A stretch of 64,000 nt of DNA from Hydrangea macrophylla (taxonomy: Eukaryota; Streptophyta; Magnoliopsida; Cornales; Hydrangeaceae). Below, one piece after another: positions 1-10,385 of this stretch. The notes below the pieces were generated by a model. That model did not search any database. It had not been told where the DNA came from and saw only the letters and a list, made by a program, of their open reading frames with translations. The stretch spans positions 46,011,100 through 46,075,099 of the forward strand of contig CM066984.1 in the NCBI GenBank assembly GCA_033977485.1, read 5' to 3'. The stretch's first letter is position 1, and each line of letters opens with the position of its first letter. The position numbers were made by a program, and so were the translations under genes.

Positions 1-136
1 GGAATTTGGTGGTCATGAGTACGGTTTGGTGGAAGGCCGTGGGGTTTTGAGAACATGGTGTGAAATTTGCTGAGGATGTGGTCTATATCGGTTTGGTGGA
101 TAGCGGGGCTGTTTGGTAGGTTGCTTGGGGTGATTT
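1..136 (-). pseudogene. Ty3/gypsy pol fragment (protease-RT linker), truncated by window edge
   Basis: Read on the minus strand, this stretch continues the pol frame of the fragment at 2294-3671 once the solo LTR at 137-2288 and one copy of its GATTT target duplication are removed. The translated segment contains the conserved run SKPHGLPPNRTHDHQI, the standard Ty3/gypsy lead-in to reverse transcriptase (hydrophobic-F...P-GLPP-R-x-HDH-I). The RT proper lies left of the window. The frame is open here, but the upstream gag carries stops, so the whole is a pseudogene. Confidence 0.8.
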
Positions 137-368
137 TGTCACGACCCATCCCACAAAGCGTGGAAATAGGACACGTGGCACGCCACCAAGGCTCATCCAA
201 ACATCATAAAACTTGTACGCAGTAGAAAGAACTTAAAAACAACCCTGGGTATTTTAAAACTTAGGAAACATTGCCCTCTGAGTTGAAAATCTATTGAAAT
301 CAGAGTTATAAAAAGTTTTGTTCAATTGAAAACACATCCAAAAGAATCAATTTTTAAAAACAGAGGTT

Positions 369-666
369 CAGTCGACTGTGAGCAGAAACCAAAACCTAAA
401 ATTCTCAACAGAGGTCCAGTCAACTGATCAGGGAATCCCAGTCGACTGTGTTAGGCAGAAACAAAATGCAACACTTACAAAAGGAAATCCAGTCGACTGA
501 TCTGGGGACCCAGTCGACTGCACTGGTTACTATTTGGATTAGTAGCTAAAATCTACAGTGACTCAGTCGACTGATAAAGGGTCCAGTCGACTGCTTCTCT
601 TACTATTCACTTTCAGTGTCTCAATCACACGAGATCCAGTCGACTGACATAGGGTCCAGTCGACTG
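369..666. repeat. Array of 10-bp palindromes CAGTCGACTG (8 exact, 1 variant)
   Basis: Exact copies start at 369, 439, 490, 511, 564, 584, 637 and 657; one CAGTCAACTG variant is at 417. Spacing alternates between about 20 and about 52 bp, so the palindromes come in pairs within a ~73-bp repeating unit. All copies keep dyad symmetry and a central TCGA except the variant, whose central CG has become CA. The array lies downstream of the LTR TATA box. Confidence 0.9.
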
Positions 667-1769
667 CTCCTCTGCTGGGCAGCTCTGTTGTGAAAATTAA
701 CAACTCATGCTTCTCCACACCAACAACAATCACAACCATAACTGAATTACAACATTTAAAACATAACCACAGACGTTCAAATACAGGATTACCATACTAC
801 GGAACTAATCCAAAGATCTCTTACAATGTATTACATAACCCAATTCCTTGATACCAGTTTAGGAACTAGAAACAAATATATAAACAAATGATTCCCCCGG
901 CGTTCTTTAACGGCCTCACTCATCCCGCTTCTTCTTGTCTTTCTTCTTACCTGCAATGGAGTACATCTCCACTGCTCAGCTATATGCTGAGCGTACAAGT
1001 CTAACATATGCAATATATGACAAAATATGCTTTAATCTCATAAATCATATCAATAGTCTCTAGGGAGAAAAATACGCATTCATCCGGTAGCGGCAAGTCC
1101 AAGCTTTAAACCGCGATGTCAATGACAAGTCCAAGCCTACAACCATTACATCCCCACAAGTGCCATGGCAAGTCCAAGCCTACAACCATGCACAGTAGTC
1201 GTCGCTACTAAAATTCTCAAACAACGAAAAGCTTACTCCGGCATGAATTTGTATAAGACTCCCCTTTGATCCACATAGACAACTCAACGTGCCCGCGTAA
1301 ATTTAGACATGCTTTTCATAATTTAGCGCGTGCATAATTAACGGGCCTACAATTAACACATGGATTTTGCCCGAATCTTAATTTCGTCGTCGAAATATAA
1401 AACATGTATTTCTCTATATTTCACAAGTTGGAACTTCATACCTCGTGCGATTTCCCCCAAACTTTGAAGGATCGACTAGGAGGTCAATTAATCGTCGGAT
1501 TTCGAATTTGAGAAAATTCCTACAAGTTTATACCTGTTTTTCCCAAAACTCTAGAATTAAGATTTTTAAAAAAATTGTCCAAACACGGCCTAAGTAGTAT
1601 CAAAACGTAGATCTTACTTTCACGAGTTCAAATCTAAAATCTAGAGAAAATCTGACAGACGAACGGTCGTCGTTTGTCGTCTCAAAGCCCGTTGGCTCCA
1701 ATCTCCCTTTCTCTCTCCTCTCTCTAGATATTTTAGAAGGATTTGGATGAGAATGAATCTCATCCACCA

Positions 1770-1779
1770 CTATTTATAG
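1770..1779 (-). promoter_or_regulatory. TATA box of solo LTR
   Basis: CTATAAATAG on the minus strand. It lies in a short AT-rich window followed (minus-strand sense) by CT-rich sequence, a layout expected of an LTR core promoter. This fixes the orientation of the LTR. Confidence 0.6.
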
Positions 1780-2293
1780 AAAAACTTTTTGGGAATTGCG
1801 TTTACCTCCCCACGAGTTCCTCAAACTTCTCATTAGCTCTCAAAACTTCGCACATGTCTATTTTATAACTTTACAAGTGAAAACTATAAATTCCAAAAGT
1901 TTCCGACTAAATCTCGTTTGGGTCCAAAACTTACGTCCGAAAACTAAGTTATGTGAAATCTCTACACAACCTACCTTTTTATTTAACGTGTCACTCACGT
2001 TCTCACCACAGTTCTCAAAATGATATAACAATATAAAAAATTACCAGAATTTCCACAACACAGATAAAATTACTATTCATAAAATACCAGATAAGTCAAA
2101 TAACATTTAAATCATATAAATGTCATTTACTCATGCCCATGCAATATGAATTGCCATGTTCCCGTGTCCTCACTGACACCTTACCGTTGACTCACAGTCA
2201 ACCTCACCACCATTATCAACTAACATTGATAAACTCCCAAATTACAATATGCATGATAAAATTATAAATTCCTGGGATAGGTGTGACAGATTT

Positions 2294-3671
2294 GCAAGAA
2301 GAACCCTATTCCCTCCAATTGGTGCAATTGCTTATCGTTCAATGTTTTAAGTTCTGTCCGCCTTAAGCCTTGGAATTGGTGGGTGGAACCATCTGTATGA
2401 AAGGTCATGGTTAGATCACGGTAGTTTGTCTCAACGGGCCCCAAAGTCTCAAGCCATTGAACCCTGAGCACAGCCTGACAAGTTGCCACTAGAAGGACAT
2501 AGAAATCGCCAGTGATGGGGTACCCCTGAACAAGTAGGGTGAGCCCAAGACAACGGACGGCACAATCAATTGTTTCTCGGTTTACCACCATGACCTGGAA
2601 TGTTTTATCCTACACCACGGGCAACCGACACCACATGTTGATCGATGAAATTATGGGTGCTTCCGTCGATAAGCATGGTGATCAACAAATGTTGTAACTG
2701 TTTTCTCACTCGTATGGTTTGAGGGTGTGTGGTCCCCGTCATGGCATGAAAAGAAATTTCTGGAACTGGGTCCGGTGAGGTTTGGTCGAGTGAGATATCA
2801 GGTGAAAATGCGGCTTCAGGGTCTAGGTCAAGTTGAATAGGTTCGGAATTGGGTTGGTCGATGGGCAATATATCTTCGATCATGAAGAGTTGGGGTTTAC
2901 TACAACGGTGGGCGGGAATGTATTTGTAGTCGTAATAGTAACAAAGACCCTTTTCTCTTCGAGTGTGAGCCTCGGGCCCCGTGATTAACTTGAATGGGAT
3001 TGCTTGGGGGGTTTGAGTTGGGCTGGATTTGTTGGTGGGGTTTGGACCGAGAAGGCCAGTAGTGGCGGTGGGAATTGGGCTGCGGATTTGAAGTGGTATA
3101 ATGGGGGCAAACAGACGTTGGTAGGGGGGGTTAGTTTTCTTTTGTCGTTCCTCGACAAGGCGAGCCACACCAATGGCCTCGGATAAGGTGCGTGGTTTCT
3201 TGAGTTTAACATCTAAACGGACGTCATCCTTGAGCCCTGCGATGAAGTCGCCTATCAAATGGCTATCGGGCAGGCCATCAATTCGTTGAGACACCTTCTC
3301 GAACTCTTCCTGGTATGAACCCACCGTGGTGGTTTGTCTGAGTCGAGTGAGAGTTTTAGATGGGTCGTCAAAGTCCGTGGGACCAAAACGGCGGAGCAAG
3401 GCTGTGGTGAATTCACCCTAATCAATGGGCCCTTTGAATTTGGTATACCATCGGTGCCATTGTAGGGCAATGCCTTCAAGATGAAAAGAGGCGAGTTGAA
3501 CTCTTTGGTCTGCTGCAACCCGTTGAAATTCAAGGAATTGTTCGGTTCGATATATCCAATCGGTAGGATCATCACCGGAGAATTTTGGGAAAATGAGTTT
3601 AAGGTTTGTGGGGTTTGCAACAACTTGATGAAGGTGCTGAACTTGGTGGAGGTTAGATGAAGTGGAGGCAA
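2294..3671 (-). pseudogene. Ty3/gypsy gag-protease remnant
   Basis: Minus-strand translation shows, in order, a retrotransposon gag domain (KFSGDDPTDW..., FLEFQRV, LQWHRWY, then LLRRFGPTDFDD, YQEEFEKVSQRI, FIAGLKDDVRLDV), a damaged zinc knuckle (CYYYDYKYIPAHRC, where the second Cys of CxxC has become Tyr), and an aspartic protease core in which the usual D-S-G has become LIDGSTHNFID. An in-frame TAG at 3418-3420 replaces the Trp expected after GPID. A frame change separates the protease N- and C-terminal parts near 2600. The gene starts near 3671 and continues leftwards across the solo LTR to position 1. No LTR of this element was recognised on its right. Inactive. Confidence 0.85.
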
Positions 3672-5277
3672 AGTGGTATAGACAGATGGACTATGGACAT
3701 TAAACTATCCTATAAATAAGAGATAGTGGCCCACTATCCTATAATCAAGTGATAGTGACCAACTAACCTAAAGCAATGCATGAAGATAACACTAGCCAAA
3801 ATGCATGGGATCGGATAACGGATAATGGATGTGGTTTTTGGAGTTCACCACGTTGACATCGCTTGCATAGCTACGACTTGCATGACTTGGAAACATATCA
3901 CATTCCTCCAAGAATTGGGTAACATCCTATTTTACCCTAATAGAAAAAAAAAGAAAGAAAAAAGAATCATGCTTTGGTTTCCAAAACATTTGGGAACCAA
4001 ATTTAGGAAACATTGCGTCACTCATAAAAAGGAATTCAAATATTTGAATTCACTAAACACAACCTAGCCCCTTGGGAATAAGGAAATGAAAGTTTTGTAA
4101 TTAGATAGATGGGATGAGACCTTTTTAGCACAATTATCAATTAGGATTAAGCTAATATTAAATGAAACCAATCCATGGACATAGTTGAAGAACTAACTAG
4201 AAGTATAGAAATAAGCAATGCTGCAAGTTAATTAATGGTAATATATAGAATTCAACTACTTCAAATAAAAATGCCAAACATTAAGAACATTATTTATCAC
4301 TGATTTAAGATGTTCAATACTTGGCACAACTTTCATAATCAAGTCTAACTCCTAATTTCAAACATTAAGAACATCATTCATCAAAGAAGAGGCAAATCTT
4401 TCAAACACGACTGAAACTGCTGAACAGAGAATATAAAAATAAATTGAAAGAAAATTCACTTATGGCAGTTGGACCAATCTCATAGCCTATTGCAATTGCA
4501 CCAAGAAAGAAAAATTCACTTCTTCGGAGCTCTTCGTGGAGCTAGCACTACTTTGGCCTAAACTTGTGTACTTTAATTTGTTTGGTTGATGAGTAGAGAT
4601 GCATTGTACCTTGAACATGAGGATGGTTCAGTTCATGGTAAACCAGGTCCTGCCAGAGTGCCAGATCTGAGAGAGAGCAAACAAAATAAACGGATTATTA
4701 GCCTAGTCATGTTTCCACTCACTTTCTATGGAGAAGGTAAAAAATAGTTTTGATTAAGGTTTAAGTGCGCTCTGATCGTTCATGAATTTCAAGCACTATA
4801 TTTAAAACTAATTTACTCAAGTAGAATAGGTTTCATACATTCCCAAGCAGCTCCTGAGCCTCATGACATTTCATCATTTTCTACAGTTTGATCAGCAGGA
4901 ACAATCGAACCCTTTAATGGGGTGAGCAAAAATGCACTCTTAATCCAACCCCCTAGAAATGTCCTCCTAATCATAGTGCTATTCCACCCACCCCTCCAGA
5001 CATTCGTAGAAAAAATATCAGAAACTTACTTTAAATGTCACTTCCAAAATTTGTAAGTACAACATTAATAGCTGCACAAATTATACCTACACTTTCTAGT
5101 AACACAAAAATATATTTACATTATATACATACATGTCAATATAAACCTATATATATTTACCATAAAGATAGAAAAAAAGGGAGGAAATTGTACATGTACA
5201 ACTTCCACAATCTCTATATAAACCTATGCTCATTTTACTTTTCACTGCAATAAAGCTAAGCTAGCATTAAAATAGCT
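3672..5277. other. Unassigned AT-rich intergenic stretch
   Basis: I see no coding region, no LTR ends and no terminal inverted repeats I could support. A short direct repeat of the type CCACTATCCTATAA occurs near 3715-3750. The part nearest 3671 may be untranslated leader of the gypsy fragment to its left, but I found no PBS to prove that. The right edge is the TSD of the copia element. Confidence 0.4.
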
Positions 5278-5737
5278 TGTTGGTTTTTGGGGTGCTTTGA
5301 CACCACAGTTAGTTTGTGCGGAATAGTTTGTAAGGTATTTGTTTGAAATAGTTGGTGATTGGCATATGCTTTTAATAGTATGGGAGATGGAATACTTAAT
5401 TGGAATTGTCTTTCATTCACTTCACTTCATTCATATACAAAATGGCTTGCTTACATGTATATATAGGACAGTTAAGTAATGTCTTGACTATTCTAGAATT
5501 TTCTAGCTAGTACATACACATTCTATGTAGTATATAATCTAGCTAATTCTAGGAATATTCTAGATAGGACTCAATCTAGGTAATTCTTAGATAATTCTAG
5601 GAATATTCTAGATGCATGTATATATCTTTAGCTATTTTACAATATTCTAGGAATTAACAACTCTACACAACTCTAGATTAATTCAAATATTGTAGATAGA
5701 TCTAGAAATTTCTAGGAATTTGCATCATGTTTCAACA
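5278..5737 (-). repeat. Copia 3' LTR (460 bp)
   Basis: TGTTGG...CAACA in plus-strand reading. It contains many TTCTAGAA / GAATATTC-type short palindromes and a minus-strand TATA (CTATATATA, 5458-5466). A perfect three-unit heat-shock element is at 5491-5503. The second one seen in the right LTR is damaged here (ATTTTACAATATTC). Confidence 0.92.
5491..5503. promoter_or_regulatory. Heat-shock element in copia 3' LTR
   Basis: TTCTAGAATTTTC fits TTC-nn-GAA-nn-TTC, three alternating HSF half-sites with correct 2-bp spacing. It lies about 25 bp upstream (minus sense) of the TATA box at 5458-5466. Confidence 0.65.
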
Positions 5738-5748
5738 CTCCTCCTTGA
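5738..5748 (-). other. Copia polypurine tract
   Basis: Minus strand reads AAGGAGGAG directly before the TGTTG start of the 3' LTR. This is the expected primer for plus-strand synthesis. Confidence 0.75.
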
Positions 5749-5750
5749 TG

Positions 5751-7550
5751 TTAATTCCGTGATTCCAGTGTGCTCATAATTTTGAACTTTGCCCTTGGTA
5801 GTATCTTTTTGAAGATTTTTGTGACTTGCTCTGCAGTGGTGCAATCATTTAACTTGATCTGTTTGCTAGCAGTTATCTCTCTTTGGCTCCTCCTGAATCC
5901 TTGATATCCATCGATCCTACTATACCGAGTTCTTGGATCTTGTTTTTGCCTGTATGAGGTTTTCTTCGGTCTGGGGATCTTATCTTCCTTTTTCGTATCT
6001 TGAATCCTTAATTCTTGTTTTGCGATAAATTCACAGCTTTCTAATTCTATAGTTGCTGAGCTACATCTTTCATAGATATCTGTTGATGTTTTAGTTCTTT
6101 TATGAGGGGAATCAGAAGATGAGTCTTCTTTCTTTAGTGATGCTGGAGGTGTCACTTTTGGTGTCGAGGAGTGAATTGAAGTCTCTGTTGCTTTAACGTT
6201 TGGTGCCTTCATAGCTGTATCCTTTGCATTTCTCAATTGAATTGGAAAATTTCTATTTTTGTTCATTTTCACTACAGCTATTACCAAACTTTTATTTTTC
6301 TTGTCATAGATGGTGCATGAGTATCCAGCAAAGTGCAAGGAGTAACCATTTTCCATCATTTGACCAACACTGAGTAAATTTTGCTCTAAACTAGGAACTA
6401 GTAAAACATCTTGAATAAATCTCGTACCTTTCTTCATCTCAACGACAATCGTGCCTTTGCCTTTGGCCTCCACTACAGCACCATTCTAACTTGTGATTTG
6501 ATCGACGTATCAATGTCACAGAATATGTTTTCATTTACAGTCATATGATTGCTGCAACCGCTGTCAATATACCACGTATCTTCTTTCTCTTCTATTGCTG
6601 CTTGGCAGGCATAGAAAAGAATTCCTTCCTCTTCTTTTTCTTCGGAAAAATTGGCTTGGTGTTTTTCTTTAAGACGACAGCCCAAATCTTTTACAATATT
6701 GGCATTGTGGTTTATCTTGAAACCAACAGTACTTTTCCAAGTGGTTTGTATTTTTACAAATACCACATGGCGAATAGTTTCCTTTTTTCTCCCCTTGATA
6801 TTTTATATTCCCATCATTTCTAGAGTTTTCTCCTCTAGAATTTTCTTTTGATTTTCTCCAATCACCTTGTCTAGATTTCTGAGAACATTTATTGAACCTA
6901 GACTGAAAGGCATTTTCTGTTGGAACTTCATTACGTCAACTTAGCCTTTGTTCATATGCTTCTAGAGCTCCCATTAGTTCAGTCACAGAAAGTGTTGATA
7001 GATCCTTTGTACTTTCAATTGTAGTAACAATTGGATCAAACTTTTCAGTGGCACTAATGAGTATTTTTTCGACAATTCTTTTGTCTTGAATATCTTCACC
7101 ATAGGCTCTTAATTGATTTACTATTTCCTTTATGTTGGAATAGTAAGCCTTGGCAGTCTCAGATTCCTTGATTTTTATGTTTTCAAATTCTCTTCTCAAA
7201 ACTTGTAGTTTGATGGAACGTACCTTTTCATTGCCTTTAAATTCTTCTTGCAAAATCTCCCATGCATCCTTGGAACTCGTAGTTCTTGCTATTCTTGGAA
7301 ATATGGTATCAGTCACTGCTTGTTGAAGCAAACTAAGAGCTCGTGAATCCTTTATCTTGTTATCTTTTAGCTCCTTTCATTGAGCCGCATTGAGAGTAGA
7401 GATGTCTTCTGGAATGACAAATCCTTCATTGACAACATCCCATATATCATGGGCTTGGAAAAATGTTATGATTTTGATGTTCCAAAAATCATAGTTGTCA
7501 CCATTAAAAATGGGAACTGGGATGGACAATGAATGTGATAGATTAGCCAT
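5751..7550 (-). pseudogene. Copia gag-pol deletion derivative
   Basis: Start codon at 7548-7550 (MANLSHSLSIPVPIFNGDNYDFW...). In order: gag/UBN2-type domain with a premature TGA at 7377-7379 (Trp expected), LLQQAVTDTIFPRI...WEILQEEFKG, a zinc knuckle CGICKNTNHLEKYC (C-x2-C-x4-H-x4-C) followed by QCQYCK, and the copia protease core YIDSGCSNHMT near 6560. After a frame change comes the rest of protease (FIQDVLLVPSLEQNLLSVGQ). The frame then jumps to an integrase-RT linker-like stretch (SPHKRTKTSTDIYERC) and ends with a pol C-terminus (TAEQVTKIFKKILPRAKF). Integrase and RT/RNase H are missing without loss of either flank. What remains is known family architecture; that it arose by two internal deletions is my inference. 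Confidence 0.85.
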
Positions 7551-7633
7551 GGAATGTTGTTGTTACGCTCAGTATTTGAACGAACAAGACGCTGAAGTTT
7601 AGTATTGTTTCACCCTGTATTTGAACGAACCAA

Positions 7634-7645
7634 GCTCTGATACCA
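7634..7645 (-). other. Copia primer binding site (initiator Met tRNA type)
   Basis: Minus strand TGGTATCAGAGC, one base from the end of the 5' LTR. This is the standard plant retroelement PBS. Confidence 0.92.
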
Positions 7646-7859
7646 CTGTTGGTTTTTGGGGTGCTTTGTCACCACAATTAGTTTGTGCGGAATAGTTTGT
7701 AAGGTATTTGTTTGAAATAGTTGGTGATTGGTATATGCTTTTAATAGTATGGGAGATGGAAGACTTAATTGGAATTGTCTTTCATTCACTTCACTTCATT
7801 CATCTACAAAATGGCTTGCTTACATGTATATATAGGACACTTAAGTAATGTCTTGACTA

Positions 7860-7872
7860 TTCTAGAATTTTC
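7860..7872. promoter_or_regulatory. Heat-shock element, proximal, copia 5' LTR
   Basis: TTCTAGAATTTTC, three half-sites in correct phase, about 25 bp upstream of the TATA box at 7827-7835. The same site is intact in the other LTR at 5491-5503. Confidence 0.65.
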
Positions 7873-7999
7873 TAGTACATACACATTCTTTGTAGTATAT
7901 AATCTAGCTAATTCTAGGAATATTCTAGATAGGACTCAATCTAGCTAATTCATAGATAATTCTAGGAATATTCTAGATGCATGTATATATCTTTAGCTA

Positions 8000-8012
8000 T
8001 TCTAGAATATTC
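8000..8012. promoter_or_regulatory. Heat-shock element, distal, copia 5' LTR
   Basis: TTCTAGAATATTC matches TTC-nn-GAA-nn-TTC exactly. It is about 165 bp upstream of the TATA box. Confidence 0.65.
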
Positions 8013-8107
8013 TAGGAATTAACAACTCTACACAACTCTAGATTAATTCAAATATTGTAGATAGATCTAGAAATTTCTAGGAATTTGCATCATGTTTCAA
8101 CATAGCT

Positions 8108-9901
8108 TTAAAAAAAAACAGTCACGGAGTTTATAGGCAGCTAGTGCTTTGTTAATGGAGTTGACCATCATGGAATGCATAGCTAGAGAAAAAAAGTATT
8201 GCTTAGGATGACAATAAGAAATAGGAGATGTTATTACATATTACTAGCATGGCATTGTGTTATTCATAAAAAAAAAAAAAAAAGATAAGGAGAAAAAAAG
8301 GGAAAGAAAAAAAGCAGCAGCATGGCATCGCGTTTTCCAGTGGCAAACAAACTTGATGATTATAAAATAAAAGAAGTGATGATTATAAGTATTGAATTCA
8401 CAAGCCTTCTACATTTACTTCATTAACCAATCATGGTATTATGGTATTACAGCCTTCTACATCCATATATTTAACAATAAAACCCTTCCAAATCAGGAGT
8501 CTAAAGTTCTGTACATATAGGGCATCCCTAAAAGATCGGTTTAATATAAAATTTAATTTGCAGGCAAGCTGATGTCATCTAGAGTTAAAGTCAAGACTAA
8601 ATTAGATGGAAAAAGAAAGTCTTCAAGACTACATTTACTTCATTAACCAATCTTCTTTAGAGAAAGCAAATACATTTTTGTTATATAAAAAAATTATGGG
8701 GAAAAATGCAATTAAGGATATAATTTGAAGCAAAGGATAAGAATAAAAAATGACGCATAGCCCTTTCTTAATGACTACATATCAAAACTTTCAAGCTGAG
8801 CCATCCCTCCGTGTTTAAGTGGAGGGATGCAATGTGAGCCATGTGACAACAAGGTAGATTGATTGAATCTCACTACCTAAATCCAAATTTATAAACCAAC
8901 CCCACCACACAAATCATTTATTAGTGAAGTAATGTTCTAGTTGGTCAATGATTTAGTCTGGGAAAGGAAAAGGAGTCAAAACACAAAGGGAAACACTTAG
9001 ATAGTGCGGAAAATTTTGAGGAAAACAAAGTATGGTAAAAAAATTAGTTGAATATTTTTTAAAATTTGAGTCATCTCAATTCATCTTTTCTGGAGTTCTA
9101 ATCATATTTTGAAAATTATTAATATCTAAATGTCATTTAAGCTTAAGAAAATCCTTTCAGAAAACATTAGAGATTTGTTTGGTTTGTAGATTCATGGAGG
9201 AAAAAGAAAAGGGAAAGAAAAACAGGAAGGAAACATATTTCCCTTGTGTTTTACGCCATGATTAAAACATGTCCTCCTTTACAACAGAAGGAGCTTTGGA
9301 AATCCCTTAGCATCCACTACCCAACCATTCAATTGTTGGCCAGTCTTTATGACTACTATGTAACTCAATATCCAATCAAGTTGCATTCAAACAATTTATT
9401 AGAACCACCCAACAAACAGTATTGCTTAGGATGACAATAAATTGTCAACTAATGTTTAGGGGAAAAAAAGTAGAGAAGTCAAAAAAGAGAGCCAAGAAGA
9501 TTCCCAAAAGGAAAAAGACACAAAACAAAGGAAAATTACCATGTTTTATGCAAGCAAAAAAATAAAAGGCAATCCGTATATCATTTGGTCTATTTTAGAA
9601 GCAAAACCCAATTCAAACAAACATAAATTTCTTGGATGGATTCACCAATTTATTAGAAATCAGTACAGAGAGAGAAGTAAAGTATTTATGCTCATGCTGA
9701 ATACCTCAATTAGCATAATCCAAAATCAGTGTTGGCCAACCAATGTCGGACACCAGGAGAACCAGGGTTGGTCTAGGGTTTGAAGAAGAAGAAGAAGAAG
9801 AAGAAGAAAGGGGATTTAGAACTAGGGTTTCAATTTGAAGAAGAAGAAGAAATAGAAGTCGAAGAAGGGGTACTCGGCGGCATGTCTTGAGCGGCGGTTA
9901 G
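8108..9901. other. Unassigned AT-rich intergenic stretch
   Basis: No supported gene. Two short direct repeats are visible: CTACATTTACTTCATTAACC near 8409 and 8632, and TATTGCTTAGGATGACAATA near 8198 and 9420. A GAA/GAAGAA microsatellite runs from about 9781 to 9870. The last 60 bp (CTTGAGCGGCGG...) match the sequence on the far side of the big gypsy insertion (38319 onwards), which confirms that the two flanks were once contiguous. Confidence 0.5.
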
Positions 9902-9906
9902 CAGCG

Positions 9907-10348
9907 TGTAAGAACTCAGCTATAGAGTGGCTGAATCTTACTGAATTACATGAACGATTACCAAAATTAGAAAGAGATTAAGGAGAAAATAGAGGAATTA
10001 ATCAGAGAAATTCAGGAAAATTGAACAGAGAGAGAGAAGGTTAGAGAGAGAAACAGAGATAATAGAGAGAGAAGATACAGAAATTCTCATTTTCTTCCAC
10101 ACCTTTTTTCAGAGCTTTGCACTGGCTTAAGAACTAACAACCCAGCTGAACTAACAAATGATAAAAAGACACATGTCTACTTGACAACTACCTAATTGCA
10201 TTACCGCTAATTACAAAATGACGGCGTATTAAAATTGCTCAAATCAAAATGACGCAACTTCAAGGGACCCTTAACGGTAATAAAATCAATGGTGGTAATG
10301 TGCTGGTTCATTACAAAATCAACGGTGGTGATGTACTGGTTCATTACA
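9907..10348 (-). repeat. Chromovirus 3' LTR (442 bp)
   Basis: TGTAAGAACTCAGC... to ...GGTTCATTACA, paired with 37856-38313. It is shorter than its partner through small deletions, including one near 10130. It contains AGAGAGAG-rich sequence and a repeated TGGTGATGTGCTGGTTCATTAC-like motif at its right end. Confidence 0.92.
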
Positions 10349-10362
10349 ATACCTCTGTCCTT
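10349..10362 (-). other. Chromovirus polypurine tract
   Basis: Minus strand reads AAGGACAGAGGTAT immediately upstream of the 3' LTR, a typical chromovirus PPT. Confidence 0.75.
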
Positions 10363-10385
10363 GAAAGATTTCTTGTCCTCAAGAA

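Larger units (their letters stand above)
137..2288 (-). mobile_element. Solo LTR (2152 bp), CAGTCGACTG-array family
   Basis: Boundaries are TGTCACG... and ...GTGTGACA in plus-strand reading, giving a TG...CA LTR that on the minus strand starts TGTCACACC. A perfect 5-bp duplication GATTT sits at 132-136 and 2289-2293, and the disrupted gypsy pol frame resumes exactly across it. No internal region or second LTR is present, so this is the product of LTR-LTR recombination. A minus-strand TATA box CTATAAATAG lies at 1770-1779, about 510 bp from the LTR 5' end, so the palindrome array at 369-666 falls in the predicted transcribed leader. A homologous LTR is at 39764-41899. Confidence 0.9.
5278..8102 (-). 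mobile_element. Ty1/copia LTR retrotransposon, internally deleted, complete ends
   Basis: The element has two LTRs (5278-5737 and 7647-8102), a perfect 5-bp target duplication TAGCT (5273-5277 and 8103-8107), a PBS identical to TGGTATCAGAGC next to the right LTR, and a purine-rich PPT next to the left LTR, all consistent with minus-strand orientation. The internal region is only 1.9 kb and keeps gag, the protease active site, a piece of the integrase-RT linker and the last codons of pol. Integrase core, RT and RNase H are absent. It therefore could move only with proteins from a relative. The two LTRs differ by small indels and scattered substitutions, so it is not brand new. Confidence 0.93.
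7647..8102 (-). repeat. Copia 5' LTR (456 bp) with heat-shock-element promoter
   Basis: Pairs with 5278-5737. From the LTR 5' end (8102, minus sense): heat-shock element TTCTAGAATATTC at 8000-8012, further GAATATTCTAGAT motifs near 7915-7930 and 7960-7980, a second perfect element TTCTAGAATTTTC at 7860-7872, then TATA box CTATATATA at 7827-7835. The order HSE-HSE-TATA is that of a heat-inducible promoter. Confidence 0.9.
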
